Position numbers and translations under genes: made by a program. From JBOFCO01 sp051646105 (GTDB lineage: Bacteria > Pseudomonadota > Alphaproteobacteria > Rhodobacterales > Rhodobacteraceae), in assembly GCA_051646105.1 (NCBI GenBank), contig JBOFCO010000103.1:1-20503 (forward strand): 20,503 nucleotides of DNA, read 5' to 3'. Each line of letters begins with the position of its first letter. The stretch's first letter is position 1. This document shows, piece after piece, positions 15,060 to 20,503 of this stretch. The notes beneath the pieces are model-generated. The model saw only the letters and a program-made list of their open reading frames with translations, ran no database searches and was not told the DNA's origin.

Positions 15060-15446
15060 TCAGCCCACCGCAGTCACCTCAACCTCAACGAGAAATTCTT
15101 CTCTGGTGAATCCGCTGACCATAATCAGGGTGGATGCTGGCGGGGCCGAGGTTTCGCCGATCCAGGCATCACGGACCTTCATGTAGTGGCGCATATGCTG
15201 CCGGTCGGTGACGAAAGCATTGATCCGCACGACATTGGCACGGGTCATGCCGCCTTCGGCCAGAATCGCATCGATATAGGCAAAACACAGTTCCGTCTGT
15301 TCTTCGGCTGTACGAGGAACGAAATTGCCGTCCCGCATGCCAAGCTGGCCAGATGTGACAAGTATGCGCTGCCCTTCGGCCAGGATGCCATGTGAATAGT
15401 TTCCAAAGGGCTGCGGCAAGCTTGCGGGGGTCAGGCTGGCTTTCAT
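15060..15446 (-). CDS. RidA/YjgF-family protein lacking the signature Arg
   Basis: The 128-residue protein has the RidA fold signature along its whole length: PFGNYSHG (13-20), LVTSGQLGMRDG (29-40), NVVRINAFVTD (71-81) and the C-terminal FLVEVEVTAVG. Classical RidA deaminates reactive enamines/imines and needs an Arg (Arg105 in E. coli, in PARS). Here the matching stretch is PPASTL (102-107), with Ala in the Arg place, so it belongs to the Arg-lacking Rid subfamilies whose reactions are mostly unknown. The ATG at 15446 has GAGGA 5 nt ahead. It is divergent from the ABC transporter-deaminase-oxidase operon starting at 15702, and RidA-type genes often accompany nitrogen-compound catabolism (RutC in the Rut pyrimidine pathway), so a role in the same pathway is inferred. 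Confidence 0.88.
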   Translation of the reverse strand: MKASLTPASLPQPFGNYSHGILAEGQRILVTSGQLGMRDGNFVPRTAEEQTELCFAYIDAILAEGGMTRANVVRINAFVTDRQHMRHYMKVRDAWIGETSAPPASTLIMVSGFTREEFLVEVEVTAVG

Positions 15447-15701
15447 CGGTTCCTCATATCTGAATCGGCGCTCTACGGGGCGTTTTCCATTCCACTATCG
15501 GAATGCATCCGACCGGGGGCAAGCTGAAAGGCGGCACCTTGATGGGTGACAACATCTGCATGAAATCCGGGCAAGCTTGACATTGGATGCCCTGCCGTTG
15601 TGCATTTGCGATGGCGGGCGGCGAACAGACTGCTTTCACGCATATCGCCTGCAACGCATCCGCCCTAGATCAGGGCATCCATCCAATCACGGGAGACACC
15701 A
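15447..15701. promoter_or_regulatory. Divergent ridA-like / ABC operon control region
   Basis: This 255-bp region separates the RidA-like gene from the transport operon. An inverted repeat TCGGA-N5-TCCGA lies at 15498-15512, about 50 bp from the RidA-like start, and may be an operator. A consensus -35 box TTGACA (15577-15582) has only a weak -10 (TGCATT, 18 bp on at 15601-15606), so it is a tentative promoter for the plus-strand operon. No thiamine-pyrophosphate or other riboswitch core was recognised, although the binding protein belongs to a family that includes thiamine-precursor binders. Confidence 0.35.
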
Positions 15702-16697
15702 ATGACATCGTTCCGTATCGCGGCCACGACCAGCCTGCTTGCCCTTGCGGCAAGTGCCGCGCAGGCGCAGGAAAAAGTGACATTCGCCACCAACTGGCTG
15801 GCCCAGGCCGAACATGGCGGATTCTATCAGGCGGTTGCCGACGGCAGCTATGCCGAATGCGGCCTTGAAGTGGAAATCCTGCAAGGCGGCCCGCAGGTGA
15901 ACGGCCGCGCCATGCTTTATGCCGGCAAGGTCGACTTTTTCATGGGCGGCTCCATGCTCGAGGCGTTCTTCGGCGTGCAGGAAGGCATCCCGACCAAGGC
16001 CGTCGCGGCCATGTTCCAGAAGGAACCGCAGGTCATCATTGCCCATCCCGGCAAGGCAAAAACCTTTGAAGACCTGAAGAACCTGAACCCGATCCTGATC
16101 GGCGATGGCGGTTTTTCCAGCTTCTACCAGTGGATGATTTCTGCATACGGATTCACTGTCGAACAGCGTGCGCCCTACACGTTCAACTCTGCCCCGTTCC
16201 TGGCGGATGAAAACTCTGCGATGCAGGGGTATCTGTCATCTGAACCTTTCATGATCGAAAAGGAAGGCGGCATCACCCCCGATGTCTTCCTTCTGGCCGA
16301 TGCCGGTTACACCAGCTATTCGACCACGATCGAGGCGATGGCCGATACGATCGCGAACCGTCCCGCCGTGGTCCAGTGTTTCGTCGATGGGTCGATCAAG
16401 GGCTGGTACAATTACATGTACGGTGACAACAGCGCCGCCAATGCCGCGATCAAGGCGCACAATCCGGACATGACGGATGAGATGATCGCCTACGGCATCA
16501 CCAAGATGAAAGAGGCGGGCATCGTCGATTCCGGTGATACGGAAACCCTTGGCATCGGCGTTATGACCGATGCGCGCAACAAGGATTTCTTCGACAAGAT
16601 GGTGGCGGCCAAGGTTTTGCCTGCCGAGCTTGATTACAAGGCCGCCTATACGCTTGACTTTGTTGGCAAGGGTGTCGGGTTGGACCTGAAGAAGTAA
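15702..16697 (+). CDS. ABC transporter substrate-binding protein (NMT1/THI5-like)
   Basis: The 331-residue periplasmic binding protein delivers a small molecule to the ABC importer encoded next. A Sec signal peptide with hydrophobic core TTSLLALAASAAQA is likely cleaved after Ala22 (AQA|QE). The mature N-terminus, VTFATNWLAQAEHGGFYQAV, is typical of the NMT1/THI5 (ThiY, NitT/TauT) binding proteins. The blocks LEVEILQGGPQVNGRAM and VDFFMGGSML follow. Relatives bind pyrimidine thiamine precursors, taurine, aromatic sulfonates and similar ligands; the ligand here is not known but is probably a nitrogen heterocycle given the downstream deaminase. The ATG at 15702 follows GGGAGA by about 6 nt. It is first in the operon and is separated from the ATPase by a hairpin that could raise its relative expression. 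Confidence 0.92.
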   Translation: MTSFRIAATTSLLALAASAAQAQEKVTFATNWLAQAEHGGFYQAVADGSYAECGLEVEILQGGPQVNGRAMLYAGKVDFFMGGSMLEAFFGVQEGIPTKAVAAMFQKEPQVIIAHPGKAKTFEDLKNLNPILIGDGGFSSFYQWMISAYGFTVEQRAPYTFNSAPFLADENSAMQGYLSSEPFMIEKEGGITPDVFLLADAGYTSYSTTIEAMADTIANRPAVVQCFVDGSIKGWYNYMYGDNSAANAAIKAHNPDMTDEMIAYGITKMKEAGIVDSGDTETLGIGVMTDARNKDFFDKMVAAKVLPAELDYKAAYTLDFVGKGVGLDLKK

Positions 16698-16705
16698 GCG
16701 GAACC

Positions 16706-16733
16706 GGGCCGGGAAAACACCCCCGGCCCTTTT
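16706..16733 (+). terminator. Intra-operon stem-loop with U-run
   Basis: GGGCCGGG (16706-16713) pairs perfectly with CCCGGCCC (16722-16729) around an 8-nt loop and is followed by TTTT (16730-16733). It lies between the binding-protein stop and the ATPase start. Such partial terminators behind binding-protein genes are a known way to make more binding protein than membrane components, and they also protect the mRNA end. Readthrough is needed for the downstream genes, as no separate promoter is visible. Confidence 0.75.
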
Positions 16734-16748
16734 CATCTGGAGACATGA

Positions 16749-17543
16749 ATGACCCTTGACCGGCGTTCCACCCTGCCCCTTGGCGAAAGGCCGAAGGTTC
16801 TGGAAATGTCGAACGTTGACAAGGTGTTCAGCCGCGATGTTGTTGCGCTTCGCAACATGTCGCTGACAGTGAACGAGGGGGATTTCATATCCCTGCTTGG
16901 GCCGTCCGGCTGCGGAAAATCCACGGCGCTACGCCTGATCGCCGGGCTGGCCCAACCTACGGCGGGCGCGATCCGTTGGCAGGGCGGGCGCGGTCAGGGC
17001 GACCTGGGTGTGGTGTTCCAGGAACCCACGCTGATGCCCTGGGCAACAGTGGCGCAAAACGTCTGGCTGCCGTTCCGTCTGCGAGGGCGCAGTTTCGTCG
17101 ATGCACGCGATGAAATTGCCGACGTGCTGGCGCTGGTCGGGCTGGAAAACTTTCACGAGTCCTATCCACGGGAACTGTCGGGCGGCATGAAGATGCGGGT
17201 ATCCATCGCGCGGGCGATCGTCACCAACCCGCGCCTGATCCTGATGGACGAACCCTTTGCCGCGCTCGATGAAATCACGCGGCAAAAGCTGAATGACGAC
17301 CTGTTGGCGCTGAAGGCGCGGATCGGCTGCACGGTGATCTTCGTCACCCATTCCGTTTTTGAATCCGTGTTCCTGTCGGATCGCATCGTGGTCATGGCGG
17401 CGCGTCCCGGCAGGGTGCTGCGTGAACTGACCGTCGATGCCCCCTACCCGCGTGACATGATGTTCCGCACCTCGCCCGAATATGCCGCCCGCGCCCGCGA
17501 CGCGTCGGGTGCGTTGGCCGAAGCGATGGGGGAAGCTGCATGA
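16749..17543 (+). CDS. ABC transporter ATP-binding protein (NitT/TauT type)
   Basis: The 264-residue ATPase powers the importer. Walker A is GPSGCGKST (51-59), the Q-loop is Gln91 in VVFQEPTLMPW, the signature is LSGGMKMR (143-150), Walker B is LILMDEPF (163-170) with the D-loop ALDE, and the switch His is 201 in VTHSVFES. The LMPW after the Q-loop and the VFES after the switch His are typical of nitrate/taurine/thiamine-precursor importers. The ATG at 16749 follows GGAGA by 5-6 nt; a nearby ATG at 16745 is out of frame and closes at once. The stop overlaps the permease start as ATGA at 17540-17543. Confidence 0.96.
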   Translation: MTLDRRSTLPLGERPKVLEMSNVDKVFSRDVVALRNMSLTVNEGDFISLLGPSGCGKSTALRLIAGLAQPTAGAIRWQGGRGQGDLGVVFQEPTLMPWATVAQNVWLPFRLRGRSFVDARDEIADVLALVGLENFHESYPRELSGGMKMRVSIARAIVTNPRLILMDEPFAALDEITRQKLNDDLLALKARIGCTVIFVTHSVFESVFLSDRIVVMAARPGRVLRELTVDAPYPRDMMFRTSPEYAARARDASGALAEAMGEAA

Positions 17544-18403
17544 CTGATCTGCCCTTGCCCGTTTCGCCGGAAATTCCGGCAATGGACGCAGAGGAGGCCG
17601 CCCGCATCCGTCGCCGCAAGCTGGAACGGCTGGGCGGCTATGTGCTGCCGGTGCTGGTTTTTGTGGTGCTGGTGTTCATCTGGGACAGGATCGTCGTCTG
17701 GTATGAATTGCCGCATTACATCCTGCCGGGGCCGGGTCTGGTCTGGAACACGCTGATCAAGGATGCGGGCATCCTGATCCCCGCCGCCGGGCAGACGCTG
17801 CTGATCGCATTGATGGCACTGGCGGTGTCGGTGATCGTGGGCGCCGGGCTGGCGATCTTTTTCGACCTGTCCCGCTGGATAGAGATGTCTTTCTATCCTT
17901 ACGCCGTCATTCTTCAGGTGACCCCCATCGTGGCTATCGCGCCGCTGATCTTCATCTATGTCGAAAGCCGCCTCGCGGGGCTGCTGATCTGCGCCTCTCT
18001 CGTCGCGGTGTTCCCGATCCTGTCGAACACCACACTGGGCCTGAAATCGACCGACCACAACCTGCGCGACCTGTACGCCACCTATGGCGCAAGCCGCTGG
18101 CAACGCCTGCGCCTGCTGCAGTTGCCCAACACCCTGCCCTATTTCCTGTCCGGCCTGCGCATTTCGGGCGGGCTGTCGCTGATCGGCGCCATCGTGGCAG
18201 AGTTCGTGGCGGGCACCGGCGGCATCGGATCAGGGCTGGCTTTCCGCATTCTCGAAGCAGGCTATCGCCTGAACGTCGCGCGGATGTTTGCGGCTTTGTT
18301 CCTGATTGCGGTGCTTGGCGTCATCATTTTTGTCAGCCTGTCTTTCCTGTCACACATGCTGCTGCGCAAGTGGCATGAAAGCGCGATCCAGAGGGAAGGA
18401 TGA
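17540..18403 (+). CDS. ABC transporter permease (NitT/TauT type)
   Basis: The 287-residue inner-membrane permease has a cytoplasmic N-terminus of about 30 residues. It then has six hydrophobic segments, starting with YVLPVLVFVVLVFIWDRIVV, and the BPD_transp_1 EAA-type loop YGASRWQRLRLLQLPNTLPY, which docks on the ATPase. It ends in a basic tail (LLRKWHESAIQREG). The start overlaps the ATPase stop (ATGA), and its own stop overlaps the deaminase start in the same way, so translation is probably coupled. It presumably works as a homodimer, since only one permease gene is present. Confidence 0.95.
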   Translation: MTDLPLPVSPEIPAMDAEEAARIRRRKLERLGGYVLPVLVFVVLVFIWDRIVVWYELPHYILPGPGLVWNTLIKDAGILIPAAGQTLLIALMALAVSVIVGAGLAIFFDLSRWIEMSFYPYAVILQVTPIVAIAPLIFIYVESRLAGLLICASLVAVFPILSNTTLGLKSTDHNLRDLYATYGASRWQRLRLLQLPNTLPYFLSGLRISGGLSLIGAIVAEFVAGTGGIGSGLAFRILEAGYRLNVARMFAALFLIAVLGVIIFVSLSFLSHMLLRKWHESAIQREG

Positions 18404-19674
18404 CCGGTTTCCTGACCCTTCCCGAAGGTCCCGTCACCCTGCGCAATGCCAGTGTCCCCGCCTGCCTGATCGGGGCACCGGGTGATCTGATCACGATGAA
18501 CCTGGCCCTGTCCGGCGACAGCATCGTGCCACACGACGGTCCGCCGGGTCGGGAAGTCGATCTGAACGGCGCGATGGTGCTGCCCTGTTTCATCGACATG
18601 CACACCCATCTGGACAAGGGCCATATCTGGCCGCGCAGCCCGAATCCCGACGGCACCTTCATGGGGGCATTGAATACCGTCGCCGCCGACCGCACCGCGC
18701 GCTGGCGCGCCGAGGACGTGCGGGCGCGGATGGACTTTTCGCTGCGCTGTGCCTTTGCCCATGGCACAAGGGCGATCCGTACACATCTGGACAGTATCCC
18801 CCCACAGGATGCGATCAGCTTCCCCGTGTTTTCCGAATTGCGCGCCGAATGGGCCGGCCGGATCGACGTTCAGGCCGTCAGCCTTGTCGCGGCCGACAAT
18901 GTCACCCCCCATGGCCCGTTCCGCGCCACCGCCGATCTGGTCGCGCGTCATGGCGGTGTCCTGGGCTGTGTCAGCTATCCCCTGCCCGATCTGAAGGATC
19001 GGCTGCTGACCTATTTCCGCATGGCTGCCGAACGCGGGCTGTCGGCTGACCTGCACGTCGATGAAACGCTCGACCCCACATCGAACACCCTGCGGATGAT
19101 CGCGGAAACGGTTCTGGAAACCCGCTTTGATGCGCCTGTCACCGTCGGCCACTGCTGTTCGGTTTCAGCCATGGCAGAGGATGAGGCGCTGGCGACGCTC
19201 GATCTGGTGGCGAAGGCCGGGCTGAATGTGGTCAGCCTGCCGATGTGCAACCTGTATCTGCAAGATCGCCAGCCGGGCCGCACCCCGCGGATGCGGGGCA
19301 TCACACTGGTGCACGAAATGAAGACGCGCGGCATCAATGTCAGCTTCGCATCGGACAACACCCGTGACCCGTTCTATGCCTATGGTGACATGGACATGGT
19401 CGAGGTGCTGCGCGAGTCGACACGGATCGGCCATCTGGATCATACCGGCCCGGACTGGGTGCAAACGGCGCTGGCGAACCCCGCCCGCGCCTGCGGCTTC
19501 ACGCCCCCGTCGCTGGAGGCGGGTGCACCTGCTGACCTTGTGATCTTCAGGGCGCGGACCTGGAACGAGTTTTTCGCCCGCCCGCAGGCTGACCGAGTGG
19601 TGATCCGCAGCGGTCGTCAGATTGACAGGACGCTGCCCGACTATGCCGAACTGGACCCGCTGATGGTGTTATGA
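18400..19674 (+). CDS. Cytosine-deaminase-like amidohydrolase
   Basis: The 424-residue protein is a metal-dependent amidohydrolase of the CodA/cytosine deaminase type. Metal and catalytic motifs are in order: HTHLDKGHIWPR (the HxH of strand 1), RTHLDSIPPQ, LHVDETLDP (His plus catalytic Glu), VTVGHCCSVS (metal His) and SFASDNTRDPFYAYGDMDMVEV (the conserved Asp). A C-terminal beta-sandwich part (LEAGAPADLVIFRAR) is typical. It should hydrolytically deaminate or open a nitrogen heterocycle; the true substrate may be a cytosine analogue rather than cytosine. The start and stop both form ATGA overlaps with the permease and the FAD oxidase. Placement within the ABC operon argues that it acts on the imported compound. 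Confidence 0.92.
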   Translation: MTGFLTLPEGPVTLRNASVPACLIGAPGDLITMNLALSGDSIVPHDGPPGREVDLNGAMVLPCFIDMHTHLDKGHIWPRSPNPDGTFMGALNTVAADRTARWRAEDVRARMDFSLRCAFAHGTRAIRTHLDSIPPQDAISFPVFSELRAEWAGRIDVQAVSLVAADNVTPHGPFRATADLVARHGGVLGCVSYPLPDLKDRLLTYFRMAAERGLSADLHVDETLDPTSNTLRMIAETVLETRFDAPVTVGHCCSVSAMAEDEALATLDLVAKAGLNVVSLPMCNLYLQDRQPGRTPRMRGITLVHEMKTRGINVSFASDNTRDPFYAYGDMDMVEVLRESTRIGHLDHTGPDWVQTALANPARACGFTPPSLEAGAPADLVIFRARTWNEFFARPQADRVVIRSGRQIDRTLPDYAELDPLMVL

Positions 19675-20503
19675 TGAATTTTTCCGCCCTGAAAGCCGCG
19701 CTGGTCCATATAGAGGCGGATGAAAATCCGGTCTCCGTCCGTGCGAAAAGCCGGGATTTCTTCTGGTATTCGCCGGTGCTGAAGGCGCGGCTGGATCATG
19801 TGGCCGCCGATCTGGTGCTGGCCCCGAAATCAGAATCCGAGGTGATCGAGGTGCTGCGCGCGGCTTACGCCCATGACGTGCCTGTCACCGTGCGTGGCGC
19901 GGGCACCGGCAATTACGGGCAGGCGATGCCGCTGGCGGGTGGCGTGATCCTGCACATGAAGAACATGGCGGCAGTCAGGGCAGTGCATCAGGGCCGGGTG
20001 ATCGTGGAACCCGGCTGTCTGCTGAAAGACCTCGATGCGGCGACAAAAGCCCATTCCGGGCAGGAACTGCGGATGTTCTCCTCTACCTGGGCAACGGCGA
20101 CCATCGGCGGCTTCATCGCCGGCGGTTCCGGGGGTGTGGGAAGCTGCACATGGGGGGTGCTGCGCGATCTGGGCAACATCATCCGCCTGCGCGTCGTGAC
20201 GATGGAAGAAGAACCCCGCGTTCTTGAATTTACCGGCGAGGAACTGCACCGCGTCAGCCACGCCTATGGCACCAACGGCATCATCACCGAAATCGAAATG
20301 CCGCTGGCCCCGGCCTATGACTGGGTGGAACTGTTCGTGACGATGGAGGATCTTCCCGCAGCCACCCGTTTTGCGGACGCCCTGGGGAACGAAACCGGCA
20401 TTCTGAAGAAGCTGGTGACGGTGTTCGAGCCGCCCATCGGACAGGATTATTTCCAGCGTGTCGCCCCGCATCTTGCCGCCGGTCAGTCGCTGCTTGCGCT
20501 GAT
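19671..20503 (+). CDS. FAD-binding (PCMH-type) oxidase, partial
   Basis: The gene runs off the right edge; 277 codons are visible. The protein is an FAD-linked oxidase of the PCMH/FAD_binding_4 type: VLAPKSESEVIEVLRAAY, then VPVTVRGAGTGNYGQAMPLA and GGVILHMKNM (pyrophosphate-binding loop), RVIVEPGCLLKDLDAA, TIGGFIAGGSGGVGSCTWG (flavin loop) and AYGTNGIITEIEMPLA. Relatives oxidise alpha-hydroxy acids, glycolate or nitrogen heterocycles, usually through FAD. The start is the ATG at 19671, overlapping the deaminase stop by 4 nt; the next codon is also ATG. As the fifth gene of the operon it probably follows or precedes the deaminase in the same degradation route. The C-terminal domain is not visible, so the subfamily cannot be set. 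Confidence 0.9.
   Translation, partial: MMNFSALKAALVHIEADENPVSVRAKSRDFFWYSPVLKARLDHVAADLVLAPKSESEVIEVLRAAYAHDVPVTVRGAGTGNYGQAMPLAGGVILHMKNMAAVRAVHQGRVIVEPGCLLKDLDAATKAHSGQELRMFSSTWATATIGGFIAGGSGGVGSCTWGVLRDLGNIIRLRVVTMEEEPRVLEFTGEELHRVSHAYGTNGIITEIEMPLAPAYDWVELFVTMEDLPAATRFADALGNETGILKKLVTVFEPPIGQDYFQRVAPHLAAGQSLLAL

Noticed and set aside
14944..15186. 80-codon plus-strand frame with a good ribosome site (AAAGGAT) before its ATG
   Set aside because: The second half is antisense to the RidA-like gene and the peptide has no recognisable features. The ribosome-site match may be chance, so it was not called as a gene.
15447..15701. Thiamine-pyrophosphate riboswitch in front of the NMT1/THI5-like operon
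   Set aside because: I looked for the conserved CTGAGA and ACCTGATCTGGGTAAT-type core segments and did not find them.

Overview
The window looks like the chromosome of a GC-rich alphaproteobacterium of the Rhodobacterales/Rhodobacteraceae (Rhodobacter/Paracoccus/Roseobacter type). This is inferred from the osmoregulated periplasmic glucan operon in the opgG-opgI-opgH-opgC arrangement known from Rhodobacter sphaeroides, a stand-alone Hint-domain protein, a sarcosine/dimethylglycine dehydrogenase-like FAD-GcvT fusion, the YqaA-DsbB-GyrA run, and high GC with compact intergenic spaces. No phage, transposase, CRISPR array or rRNA is visible.

Layout, left to right. (1) 1-1253: sparse. A structured non-coding stretch with nested inverted repeats and a perfect 19-bp palindrome, then a small Hint-domain protein on the minus strand and a 289-bp gap. 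(2) 1254-4465: a cupin-type XRE regulator (minus) divergent from a large FAD/GcvT demethylase-like enzyme (plus), sharing a strikingly AT-rich, repeat-bearing control region. (3) 4466-9772: a core block with tRNA-Leu(CAA) (minus) and a good promoter, a YpfJ-type zinc metallopeptidase (minus), a divergent yqaA-like membrane protein followed by dsbB-like, then gyrA with its own promoter and a terminator shared with the convergent opgC. (4) 9791-14657, minus strand: opgG, a ~60-codon opgI-like small gene, opgH and opgC, tightly spaced, for synthesis and acyl (probably succinyl) substitution of periplasmic glucans. (5) 14658-15059: a 402-bp non-coding stretch carrying two families of exact direct repeats. 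(6) 15060-20503: a RidA-family gene (minus) divergent from an uptake and catabolism operon: NMT1/THI5-like binding protein, a hairpin/U-run, ABC ATPase, permease, cytosine-deaminase-like amidohydrolase and a PCMH-type FAD oxidase cut by the window edge. The last four genes are joined by ATGA start/stop overlaps.

The most interesting parts are the transporter-deaminase-FAD oxidase-RidA module, which looks like a dedicated route for importing and breaking down an unidentified nitrogen compound, and the small gene between opgG and opgH, which resembles a detached N-terminal segment of OpgH. All readings are by eye from the sequence; no homology search was run.
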